A program made the position numbers and the translations under genes. DNA of 64,000 nucleotides from Ilex aquifolium (Eukaryota; Streptophyta; Magnoliopsida; Aquifoliales; Aquifoliaceae), in the NCBI GenBank assembly GCA_951799425.1, contig OX637393.1, forward strand, positions 27,381,244 through 27,445,243, given 5' to 3'. The notes under the pieces are model-generated. The model was not told the DNA's origin and made no database searches. It saw nothing but the letters and a program-made list of their open reading frames with translations. Positions 47,563 to 58,122 of this stretch are shown piece by piece. Within the stretch, counting starts at the first letter, position 1; each line of letters starts with the position of its first letter.

Positions 47563-47999
47563 ACCTTTTTTTTTTTTTTACACCTCCGCGCTGAATTTTG
47601 ATAATATTATTAAGAAGGAAATTCAGAATTCCCAAAATACCGTACAAAAGCAATGAAAGAATGATTATTATTCGTCACCATTTTTTTGGAAGAATAAAGT
47701 TGATTACTTATGGTAAAATACTCATATTTATTGGCCGGATACGAGTTCCAGAAGACCATAACCCTTTCAAAAGTTTGGTACACCTAAAGTTGCAAAATCT
47801 GTTCATATTTAAAATTAGGGAGATTTGGTGAGAGATCCACATGTAGGTATGTTTTTAGCTTTAAATTCAATCCTAACACTTTTAAGACCAAAAGTCTATA
47901 AAATCAACCCTGGACAAAAATACTATTAAAGAAAGAGATTATTTAAAAATCTCTACCATTATCCAATTTTTATATTTATTATAATTACAATCAATCATC
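47563..47999. other. Intergenic, nothing recognised
   Basis: AT-rich, begins with a poly-T tract of about 15. No gene or repeat structure seen. Confidence 0.5.
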
Positions 48000-48483
48000 A
48001 TTCCACCGCCGTCACAAAAACCACCCACCACCACCACTCACTGTCACTATCGTCGCCCACCGCCACCATCTCTAACACTCCCACCCACCACAGCTACCCA
48101 TTATTGTCAACCACCATCACCACCCGTCGTCACCACTAGGCCTATCAAAATTCAACACGACACGATTAACCGACACGATTAACCGCTGATTAAACGGGTT
48201 TGGGTGAGACCTTAACGAGTTCACGTGTTAAACGAGTCAACCCGTTTAACACGTTCAATAAACGAGTCGTGTTCGAGTGAGACATGTCAACCCATTTATA
48301 ACCCGTTTAAATAAATTTAATATAATAATAAATAATAAATTCATAATTATTTTAAAAAAAATAATCAGAATTTATTAAAATTAACTATCCAAATATTCAG
48401 TCTCTTAATTAAAAGATTTTTATTAGTGAACACTTGGAAAAACACATAAAAAAATTAAATGATGAAGAAAAGAATAGACTTCA

Positions 48484-48537
48484 CTTTTTATAGGCAAGGA
48501 GAAGGTCTCTTTCCTTGCAAATCTACCGATGTGGGAT
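48484..48537 (-). promoter_or_regulatory. snRNA-type promoter: USE plus TATA, minus strand
   Basis: On the minus strand ATCCCACATCG (48527-48537) is followed after 34 bp by TATAAAAAG (48484-48492). This is the plant snRNA upstream element (RTCCCACATCG) with the spacing known for RNA polymerase II snRNA genes. Confidence 0.55.
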
Positions 48538-48613
48538 TCAAAACTTGTGAGTTGTGAGAGAAGTGTGAACACAGTGAAGGCATCCTTGAAAGCTTTTGGT
48601 TGGAATGGTTGGA

Positions 48614-48666
48614 ATCCCACATCGACTAATTTAAGTGAATGAGAACTCTCTCATGCCTATAAAAGG
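48614..48666 (+). promoter_or_regulatory. snRNA-type promoter: USE plus TATA, plus strand
   Basis: ATCCCACATCG (48614-48624), then 33 bp, then TATAAAAGG (48658-48666). It diverges from the promoter at 48484-48537; the two upstream elements are 76 bp apart. Downstream lies a small hairpin (CCACTT...AAGTGG, 48707-48726) followed by T-rich sequence near 48740. I recognise no snRNA. Confidence 0.55.
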
Positions 48667-49975
48667 CTGCACCCATTTGTTTAGTCATTCACCTTTGCCT
48701 TCCACTTACAAAAGCAAGTGGCACACAACTGAAACTTTTTTAATAAAAAGAGTTTTGATGTTGTGGGTAATTAGTGGAGTTTAAAATTTTAGTAAAATAA
48801 TTTTAATAAAATTTAACGGGTTAAACGAGTTGTGTCGTGTTACCCGTTTATTAAACGAGTCGTGTTCGTGTTGAGATTTTTTACCCATTTATTAAACTTG
48901 TCGTGTACGGGTTTATATGTTTTTCACCCGTTACCCGTTTAACCCGATACGTAACCGTTTAACCCAACACGTTTGACACCCCTAGTCACCACCACCACCA
49001 CCAACCAAAATTCACCACCAGCATCCACCGTCACTACCACTACCACCACCCACAATCGCCGCCAACCACCCATCACCACCGCTCACCACCACCACCACCA
49101 CTGTTGCTACCAACACCATCCACCACCGCCACCGCCACCACAAACCACCACTGCTACTTATTGCCACCAATCAACACCACCAAAAACCCTCCACCATCGC
49201 CCTCCATCACCATCATCACCACCAAAACCCATCACCACTGTCGTTGTTGTCCACCACCACTACCACCTAAAACAGTGAATTCAAAAATATTAAAAAAACA
49301 TAAACAATAAATTTTAATATAATAAAACTCTTAATTCACAAAATAGTGAAAAATCAGTCCACCACCCACCAACCACCACTCGTCATCGCTGTCAACTACA
49401 ACCACCAACCACTAAAAATAGTGAAAAACTAGCCCACCATCTATCATCGCCACCAACCACCTCCACCCACCACCCAAAACAATGAAAAACTAGTCCACCA
49501 CCGACCATCTCCGCCAACCACCTCCACCCACCACCCAAAACAATGAAAAACTAGTCTGCCACAATCACCACCCGCCATAACAATCCGCCACCACTACCAC
49601 TGTCGCCGCCCATCACCACCACCACTCATCACCGCCACTAGTCACCACAAGCCATCACTGCCACCACAACCCACCATTGTTGTCCAATACAACACACCAC
49701 AATTACCGTCGCCACAAACCACGACCACCCCGTTGCCACCCACCATCACTGCCAACGACCTCCACCCACGAAAAATTTGCCAACCACCCACCATCGTTGT
49801 CAAACACCACCATAATCCACCACTACCATAGTCCACCAGTGTTTATTACCACCATCATCGTCGTCCACCATCACTCGCAACCACCACCATCACCCAAAAA
49901 CACCACAAACACCATCATTGCCTCCAATGACCACCAACAAAAACCCACCACCACCAGTCAAAACCCACTATGATC

Positions 49976-51000
49976 ACATGTGCACCAAAAACTAGTAAAC
50001 TCAAAAATATTTTAAAAAATATAAATAGTGAATTCTAATATAATAGAACTCTTAGTTAACAAAATTTTCACAAATATTGAATTTTAATATAATGAAACTC
50101 TTAATTCACAAAAAAATCACAAACTGAGAAATTTAATTAAATGAAACTCCTAATTCACTGTCTAAAAATTTCAAAAACAGTAAAATTTAATAAAATAAAA
50201 CTCATAGTTTACTTTTTAAAATTTTCACAAACAGTTAACTATAAAGATATTGAAAATTTCAATTGAGAAACATATATCAAAAGCAACAAACTCAAAAATA
50301 TTGAAAAAATATAAATAGTGAATTGTAATATAATGAAACTCATAGTTTATAAAAATTTTAATTTCAAATTTTACTATTTCAATGATGGTGAAATGAATTG
50401 GGTCATTTCACTATTTACCTATTTTACTTAATATTGAAATATGCAAAATTTTAAAACAATAAATTTCATCTAATTTTAATATCTCTAGCAGTAAAATTCA
50501 ACTTATTTCATTGTTTTGATCATTAAAATTGGGACTTAATTTTATCTCATTTACTTGGTGTTGAAATACAAAAAATTTGAAAACAATAAATTTCATATAA
50601 TTTTAATGTCTTAGATAGTAAAAATTCAACTTATTTACTAAAATATAATTAATGGAATGAAAATTGTATATATCAAAAATAGTGTACTCAAAATTAGTAA
50701 AAATAAGTAAACTCACAAATAATAAAAAATTATTGAACTTAAAAATAGTAAAAAATAGTAAACTCAAAAATAATAAAAAATTACTGAATTCAAAAAAGTG
50801 AAAAATTAGTGAACATAACAACAGTAAAAAAATTTCTAAACTCAAAAATATAAAAAATAGTTAACTCAAAAACATTGAAAAATAGAGAACTCAAAAACAG
50901 TGAAAAACAGTGAACTCAAAAATAGTTCACGGCAATATACTACACCAAATTTAATCAAAACAATAAAAAATAGTCATATTCAAATTCAACATCCTATTCA
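49976..51000. repeat. AT-rich degenerate repeat region
   Basis: Repeated phrases such as AATATAATGAAACTCTTAATTCACA (49280-50350) and ACTCAAAAATAGTAAAAA (50640-50930) recur in diverged form. No gene. Confidence 0.6.
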
Positions 51001-51177
51001 AGTTCAACAAAAAATAGTCCTTCCTTCCCTTAAGTACAACCATTTTTTTTTTCAAATTAAATCTAAAAACATTATTCAAAAATTTATTCAAGTTCCCAAA
51101 ATTTTCTTCCCATTTAGAGGGCTTGACCTTAGTGGTCTATGCCTTGCTTTGGGACTTTACAAGGTAGATCATCCACT

Positions 51178-51649
51178 TCAACAATGATAAATGCAGTATC
51201 GTTTATGTCCGACTATGAACTTCGTGTCGCATATGTGGCCATCGTTGAAGCTTTTGTTCACATAGGTTTAGGGGCGTAAATCGTGTCGTGTTCGTGTGAC
51301 TCATATGTTGTGTTATTCGTGTCGTGTCATTATTATTCGTGTCGTGTTCATGTCAAGACCAACGAAAAAAAAATTATTTAGTGTGTTTTGATAATTAAAC
51401 ATTAATCTAAACTACTTCTTATGTATATTTAATAATCGTGTCAATTTTTTAGTCTTCTGTGTCGGATTCATGTCAACGGGTCAAAGATGACACCCCTACA
51501 CAGGTTCCATAGTAGTCGTGATCGCTTAGGCATGGCCCTGAGAAGTCGCTGCTGGCTTTTTTGCAGATTTTTACTTCACTGTGCATCACCGTCTGAGAAG
51601 CAAAGAGAAGAAATAACAAGAACATGAGCCCAGAGAACGTCCTGTCCAT
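51178..51649 (-). pseudogene. Defensin-like cysteine-rich peptide gene broken by a MITE
   Basis: Read on the minus strand from ATG at 51649, the first 50 codons give a hydrophobic signal peptide (about residues 1-24, with LMFLLFLLFASQ) and the start of a plant defensin: KIC, x10, GPC (the FSGPC block), then GTC. A 230-bp hAT-like element then interrupts codon 50-51. The rest lies at 51178-51260 with a GHIC block and a terminal YCIYHC before a TGA. Ignoring the insertion, the peptide would be about 77 residues with cysteines at 29, 40, 50, 61, 73 and 77. Spacing matches plant defensins, except that the third and sixth cysteines are Tyr46 and Arg71. Those two normally form a disulphide with each other. 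There is no intron in the signal peptide, unlike most plant defensin genes. A second inverted-repeat element starts 90 bp upstream of the ATG and no TATA lies between. Confidence 0.72.
51269..51498. mobile_element. hAT-like MITE inside the defensin-like gene
   Basis: 230 bp with ends TAGGGGCGTAAA and, reversed, TAGGGGTGTCAT. It is flanked by CATAGGTT (51261-51268) and CACAGGTT (51499-51506), an 8-bp duplication with one mismatch. The interior is rich in GTGTCGTG and ATTCGTGTCGTG repeats, like the other hAT-like elements at 48137 and 52093. Confidence 0.85.
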
Positions 51650-51739
51650 ATCCTAAATGTTGTTCTTCTACTGTTTTTTTCCCTCTGTACCAATCACAAG
51701 ATCCTTAAGTACAACCATGGAGACAAGGATCGAACATTA

Positions 51740-52860
51740 ATACTCTGTTTGGGATGATAAAAAAATAGAAAAATAGATGAAAAGTTAGAGGGATAAATAA
51801 AATATCATGTTTGATAGAGAAAGAAAATAGGAAGGATGGAAAAGTGGATGGATGAGTTTTTCTTCCAACTCACCAAAATCAATCCCTCCAAAATCAAAAG
51901 AAAAGTGGATGAAAAATTAATTATTTTTGTTGAAATATATCTTATTTGTCTATATATCTTTCAATATATACATATATTATGTATACATTAATTTCATATA
52001 TAAACACAATGATAAAATATGTATTTATATATATTTTTAAAAAAAATTAAAAAATTAAAAATAATAAAAAATATTTTTTTTTCCATATTAGTTAGGGGTG
52101 AAAATTTTCGACTCAACACAATGACACGACTCGAACTCAACACGAATTTTATAACACAAACTTGATTATAACTTGACACAACTCAAAAATGACCTGACAC
52201 GCGAACATGAAATATAAACAGCTCATATTCAGTTCAACTCGTCAAACCCAAAATTGATACCATCAACATGTTTATTTAAGAATAAACATTTTCTCTATTT
52301 TCTCGTTTATATGATAACACGAAATTAATATGTTTAACTAATATTATAGACATAAAATGTTAATTATTTGTAACTATTTATTAAGCACTGACATTATTAT
52401 TTTATAAAAAAATATTTTTACTTATTATTATTATTGTATTTATTTAAGTTAATTTTTGGTTTGTAGAAAAAGTATGAGTATGGATTCAATTAATTGAAAA
52501 TAGAATATTAGAGTTAAATTTTTTTAACAAAGTTTATGTGAGTCAACACGAATAACAAAGTTTATGTGAGTCAACACGAATACGAACACGAACATGACAC
52601 GGAAATAAACATGTCAACTCGACACAATATGATTAGTTAAATGAGTTGAGTTAGGTTTGACTAATATTCGACACGAACCCACAATGACTTGACACGAATC
52701 TGACACGAGACGACTCGATTATCACTCCTAATCTTAACAAGTACACAAAAGAATTATTTTTATTTTTCATTCATTCTACCAAACACAAAAGAAGGAAAGT
52801 GTATCATTCATATTTTTCATCTCTCCTATTTTTAATCATTTCTACTACCAAACAGAGTAT
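51740..52860. mobile_element. Inverted-repeat element (ATACTCTGTTTGG ends) with a nested MITE
   Basis: Ends ATACTCTGTTTGG and CCAAACAGAGTAT are exact reverse complements, and homology continues inwards with AT-rich GATGAAAA/TTTTCATC blocks. Without the nested element at 52093-52730 it is about 483 bp. Flanks do not settle the target: a TA duplication is possible if the repeat begins at CTCTGTTTGG. It has no coding capacity. Confidence 0.75.
52093..52730. mobile_element. hAT-like MITE nested in the previous element
   Basis: 638 bp with ends TAGGGGTGAAAATTTTCG and, reversed, TAGGAGTGATAATCGAGTCG. The 8-bp flanks ATATTAGT and ATCTTAAC agree at five of eight positions, so the duplication is decayed or uncertain. 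The interior is rich in ACACGAA and GACACGA repeats. Confidence 0.7.
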
Positions 52861-53756
52861 AAGAAAGAGAGAAAAGAAGTAAAAGAAGAAGCTTTGATGA
52901 AATCAACATGAGTGAGTAAAAAGGTGCATTGGTCATTAAAAAAGAGAGATTAAGTTAGATTGGACTATAAAACAAAAAAAAAAATGACGCTGACGTGGAC
53001 TTAATATCATAAAAGTATAAAGCATGGACTAAAAGACTAAAAAATAACGTCCAAATAGAGTTATGACCAATTTTCACTTAAAATTATGTTTAAAAAAATT
53101 CTTGAAGAATATATCTTAGAAAAACAATGAATCAAATTTCATGTTTCGAATGTGTTCAAGTAGTAGTACATCAACATGATAGATCCACAATAAATTGATA
53201 TCTTGTGGTTTAAAATAAAATAATACGATTAGCGGCACAAGAATTCATGCATGACTCGACATGGATCTTATAGACGTAGTTATTCTATATTTGCGCATGA
53301 TAATTTAGATATTAATATATATAAGAAGCAAGTATATTAAAATCATGATATATACACTTAATTAAATTTTAAGACGATTCTTATACAAATTAAAACAATC
53401 TAATCTATGTGGAGTAATCATCTCAATAAAATACTTAGTAAAGAAAAGTCATGTTAATAATCTCATTTGCCCATGTTTTACAAAGATATCAGATTATAAA
53501 TTTATCATCATTACATTACATGTTGATTTTTATAATAAGAAACTGGTTAGAACTCTTAAACAGTTACTCAAAATTGTCGAATATTTTAAAAAAAATTAAG
53601 ACAAAAAATCTTCAAAAAAGAAAATATTTTCTTGAGATGCAAATTGAGTTTATGTCAAATTGTGTATTAAATCTTTCATTCAAAATAATGTCACACAATC
53701 CCGATCATTTAATATTAATAGGACTTAACTATCTGATGGTGAAAAATATGTAACAT
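52861..53756. other. Intergenic, nothing recognised
   Basis: AT-rich DNA with no supported gene or repeat. Confidence 0.5.
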
Positions 53757-54299
53757 TATTTAAAGGGTGATTTAGAAGCCGGTACAATTTGTTAGACTTA
53801 TTTAGGCAAAAGTACAACACAAATACTTATTTGGGGTAAAATACATATTTTTAAAAAATGACACTATTGCCATTCGATTAAGTGCAGATGGGTTGAAACT
53901 ATTTGAATTCCTACCGAAAATTTTGGCTACAATCAAGTAATGGGAGTTAAAAAATAGGAGCTTTAATTATCTAATCCCTTCTTTTTCGGCAAAAGGGATT
54001 CTATGGCCATGGGAATGCCATATCCGTTTTTTTTTTTTGGCTAAAATCAAGTGGGAGGTAAAATAGGGGGTTTAATTATCAAAACCCATCTTCTTCGGCG
54101 GAATGATTCAAAATAAAATCATATGGGAATGCCATATCCGTTTTTTTTTCAGTCATTGATTACTTAGTTTTTTTTTTCATAAACCTGTGTAAGTTGATTC
54201 AAAAATAAAACCAAATCGTAAAACCCTAATTTTGTGAAAATATATTAAGAATTTGCAGATCTATTATAGCATATGTATATGAAAAAAAATAATTTGGAA

Positions 54300-54740
54300 A
54301 ATGATTTTTTTGATTAAAAATAGTTACGTAACTGTTTTAAGTAATTATTTGGGATTCAAATATAGACTATTTATATTCAAAATTTAATGGTTTACCTGTG
54401 TTGCGTAACTATTCTTCTGATTTTAAGGATTCAATTCTTATAAGTCTATTATTGGCAACTTTATGGTTCATATTTTTTTGATTAAAAATAGTTACGTAAC
54501 TGTTTTAAATAACTATTTGAGATTCAAAATATAGATAGTTCATATTCAAAATTTAATGGGTTTAACTATGTTGTGTAACTATTCTTCTGATTTTAAAGAT
54601 TCAATTCTTATAAGTCTGTTATTGACAACTTTATGGTTCATGATTTTTTTGATTAAAAATAGTTACGTAACTGTTTTAAGTAACTATTTTGGATTCAAAT
54701 ATAGACAGTTCATATTCAAAACTGTAGTTTGTGGAAACTC
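54300..54740 (+). repeat. About 170-bp tandem repeat with AGTTACGTAACT palindrome
   Basis: Two full units and one partial unit start near 54301, 54471 and 54643. Each contains TTGATTAAAAATAGTTACG, the perfect palindrome AGTTACGTAACT (54322-54333, 54490-54501, 54661-54672) and, in the full units, a TTATGGTTCAT end. Confidence 0.8.
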
Positions 54741-54838
54741 TTACACTATCTACTGTGTTGTAACTTTATGGTGTAACTTTTTTTGGTAATTGTTAACAGT
54801 ATGAGTTAATTGGAATTTTCATGATGATTTCATGCAGC

Positions 54839-54945
54839 AAGTTGAAGTGCAACGGGACATCCCATCCGATGAAGACATCCCTCCATTCCTGATTAACTTT
54901 GTGAAGTGCAACGGGACATCACTCCATTCCTGATTAAGACATTAA
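54839..54945 (+). other. Possible captured exon fragment
   Basis: After a TTTCATGCAG splice-acceptor-like end, an open stretch beginning CAAGTTGAAGTGCAACGG is of different composition from its AT-rich surroundings. AAGTGCAACGGGACATC and TCCATTCCTGATTAA are each present twice. It may be a host gene fragment captured by the element. No gene is identified. Confidence 0.3.
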
Positions 54946-55139
54946 TAAAAAAATGAATGACATTGTATCAATTCAAAAGGAAAAGAAAAACAGTTATACA
55001 AAACAGCATAAAAAAACATTAATACAAATGACTGAATTAATTAATCACATACTCGGAGAAAAACATAAACACAAAATAATTACAATATACAGGATCTACC
55101 AAAAATAGACATTGGCTGAAAACTTGCATTCAAGAACAA

Positions 55140-55560
55140 TTATACTAAAATGCAACTCTGATTTTTTCAACACAGTTACACAACAGTTACTATTTATACG
55201 AAAAATAGTTACATCCATTAAAAAACAGTTACACCCATTAAAAACCAAAGCAGTCTTTTTTTTAACACAGTTATACAACAGTTACTGTCTATACGAAAAA
55301 TAGTTACACCCATTAAAAACCAGAGTAGTTTTTTTCCTCCTTCATCCCAACAACGAACAACATAAAACAAAAAATAGTAAACACAAAAACAGTTTTTTTT
55401 ATCCCATTCATTCCAACAACGACCAAACATACACAAAATCGAACATATGAATTTTTCAAAAAAAAATGACAGAATTGTAGAAGAAATATAATTATTTTGT
55501 CTACACTAAAAATAGTTACACCCATAAAAAATACTGAAATAGTTACACCCATTTAAGATC
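55140..55560. repeat. Short tandem repeats of ATAGTTACACCCATTAAAAA
   Basis: Units containing GAAAAATAGTTACA(C/T)CCATT and ACAGTTAC recur at about 55176-55250, 55265-55320 and 55500-55560, inside the same inverted-repeat element. Confidence 0.6.
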
Positions 55561-56170
55561 AAAACAGTTTGTTTTTTCCCTTTATTTCAATAAGAAACGA
55601 ACATAAAACAAAAATCAAACATAGAAAATTCCCAAAAAAGGAAGAAATATAATTATGAACAACTCACATTCAATCCGATGACGATGATTGGTGTTTGCAA
55701 TTCCTTTTTCAAAGAAAACCACCACCGGAAAAATAAATCGTCGTTGAGGAAGACTTATGTTGAAGAAGACTTATCAGTTAAACACGTTGAAGAAGACTTA
55801 TCAGTTGAACACATACGTTTGATTCAAAATAATAAAGATAACAAATATGTAAAGATTACATATTTGTTTCCTAAAATAACTGTCAATAGATGCATAAATC
55901 TCTCACAAAACTGCTCATTCAAAATTCAAAAATTAAAAAAGATAACAAATATGTAATCTTTATATGTTCGTTTCCTAAAATAAATGTCAATCATGACTGC
56001 ATAAAATAAGGAAGGGTGTTTAAATAAAAATGATTTTAATTCTTTTGAATTTTGTACCTAAATATAAAATATTTTATAAAAATTGTACTTAATAGAATAA
56101 ACCATTTCCCCATACACTTTTGCTTAAATAAGTATTGAAAATTGTACCCACACTTAAAAAATCCTTATTT

Positions 56171-58122
56171 AAAATACAAGATTTAATAAAAATATTTACT
56201 AAGCATAACGGTAACCGCTCTCTAATCTCCAAATCAAACAAATACATTTTCGTAAGCACAACATTTGTCGGTCTGTAAGATCCAAATCAAACACACGTTA
56301 TAAACAGAATTGCTGGAAAACATCAAAGACCCGTCATTGGGGCCCGACTTGTGGTTAGGCGGTTGGACATTGCAGCGCCAAACATGTGCGCATGTCTGGT
56401 CTGGCGATTCAGTTGTTGTTGACGAGTAAATTTTTTTTTTTTTTTTTCAACGGTCAATAATGTTCGAATTAATTTACGCACTCTATAGCCCGATCAAAGG
56501 AAGGTCATTTATGTCAAGACTATAAAGTATCAATGATAAATAATTCTTTCATAATCTGGTCATAAGGAATTATAAAAATTCGAATTCAAGACATTTAAAT
56601 TTACATATTATACTTATTTTCACTTAAACTATTCTTGGGGTTAGGAGTAAATATTTAATATAACGGTAATATCACAGTATTTTTATTACGTATTTTTATG
56701 GATCAATAGTAAACAAATTAATTGGACAAATGAACCTTAATAATTCTACAAAATAATTATTGAATGCGAAAATTATTGGGGACATAATAAATTGTCACAA
56801 ATAAAATGATAGTGAAATGTATTTAGTGATGGGTCACGTTGTAACATTAAATGTATTTATTATTATTTTATTATTGACAATTCATTATATCCTTAACTTA
56901 TGTCCATAAATTATATTCCAATAACATTTCTCTTAGTTTTTTTTTTATGTGATACGTTTGTGCAGTGGAAAATTCAAATTTTTAACTCAAATTTATATCC
57001 CAAATGAAGGGGACTATTGAATAAGTGGGTCCCATCAATTTTTTAAAATGGAATTCATTGATCTAATGATCCCTTTCATTTGAAATACAAATTTATATTA
57101 CAAATTTGAGTTACATATGTACAATTTCGCGGTGGCGGCTATGGACATCGATGCTCATCACAGAATTGAACATTACCACTTGCTTTTTGACAAACAAAAT
57201 GCTCGTTTCCGTCGCAATATGCCATTCAAATGTCAATCTACACCCAAACCCCAACCCAGGTCCCCCCCACCCATGCCCCTCTCTTATCTTTTTCGTTTCT
57301 TGTTTAAGATAAATTACAGCACCCCTCAACACTGTTTTTGAAAATTGCATTGCTACCCTTATTATTTTTGAAACCGTACAGATATCCTTTGTCAGTGTGA
57401 TCAGATTAATTAATGATGTAAAGTGACAATTTTGTGCTCCTTCAACTTTGGATAAATTCCCGATCCAAAAAAAAAACCTTTAGATAAATTACAATGAATC
57501 TTCCGAGTCTATGGTGTTTTCAAAAGCCCTTGTTATTTCTAAAAGTATACTAATCCCTTTTGTTATTCTTGTCTTATCAATACTGATGTTGTGTGCAGAT
57601 TGTTTTGGTCATACTTCTTGTAAATTTTGATGATAAATGAATTTGTATGACATTTCGACTCATTTGGTGTGCATATTTCTTTGAAAATAATCTATAGAGT
57701 GAATGAAAAACATATAATTTTGATTGAATCTTTTATATCATCTACATTAATAGATCAAAAAACCAATTTTGATGAAATATTATTTTTCCTGCTTTTGGGG
57801 TAAATGGATAGTAGAGGTGATAAGATCTTACTCTATTATTCTTTGTCACATCTTAACGAGTTTAGTATAATTTCAAAAATAACAAGGTCTACACTAAAAA
57901 TTTTAAAAACTAGGAGGCGCATCTTTGTAAATTACCTTTCTAATGTCCTTTAGCTTCCATATTCCTGTAATAATTCTAATAAGTTCAATGCAGTCAGTTA
58001 GATGCCTTTGTCTGGTCTTGTTTGTATCTTTATTGTAGACCCATATCACAGATTCTCCTGCTTTCTCTCTCCTCTCTCCTTCTCCCTCAAAAATTCATAC
58101 GTCCCAACATAGAAAGCCAGAC
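56171..58122. other. Intergenic DNA upstream of the ATL gene
   Basis: AT-rich with no gene. The last part (58040-58090) is a CT-rich stretch (TTTCTCTCTCCTCTCTCCTT), typical of plant 5' leaders. No clear TATA was identified, so the transcription start is unknown. Confidence 0.5.

Larger units (their letters stand above)
48137..48984. mobile_element. hAT-like MITE with 8-bp target duplication GTCACCAC
   Basis: 848 bp with terminal repeats TAGGCCTATCAAA and, reversed, TAGGGGTGTCAAA. It is flanked by GTCACCAC at 48129-48136 and 48985-48992. Target size and terminal sequence fit the hAT superfamily, though the duplication lies within CAC-rich DNA. Both ends carry repeated GACACGA, AAACGAGTCGTG and ACCCGTTTA motifs, like the subterminal transposase sites of hAT elements. 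No transposase. Confidence 0.82.
48000..49975. repeat. CCA/CAC-rich low-complexity DNA (split by a hAT-like element)
   Basis: 48000-48136, 48993-49270 and 49355-49975 consist of imperfect CCACCA repeats with short AT-rich breaks. Near 49455-49560 a roughly 60-bp unit containing CCCAAAACAATGAAAAACTAG is repeated. Open frames here are histidine-, threonine- and proline-rich artefacts of the repeat. Confidence 0.85.
53757..56170. mobile_element. Long inverted-repeat element, possibly MULE-like
   Basis: The left end (about 53757-53820) and the right end (about 56105-56170) are imperfect reverse complements over about 60 bp, including GGTACAATTT and ACTTATTTA(A/G)GCAAAAGT. The interior holds tandem repeats and one short captured-looking piece, with no transposase. 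Length and long terminal repeats suggest a non-autonomous Mutator-like element; the target duplication could not be defined. Confidence 0.55.

Noticed and set aside
48690-48760. A real snRNA gene downstream of the plus-strand USE/TATA
   Set aside because: The sequence does not resemble any U snRNA I know and no convincing 3' box is seen; only the promoter is reported.
48973-49973. Histidine-, threonine- and proline-rich open frames, and glycine/tryptophan-rich ones on the other strand
   Set aside because: They are translations of CCA/CAC low-complexity repeats with no domain, start context or codon signal.
55678-55956. 93-codon open frame with a VEEDLSVKH/VEEDLSVEH repeat
   Set aside because: The repeat is a DNA-level duplication inside a non-autonomous inverted-repeat element; no recognisable domain.
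57106-57341. Overlapping short open frames on both strands upstream of the ATL gene
   Set aside because: No domain, no shared frame, and none has supporting signals.
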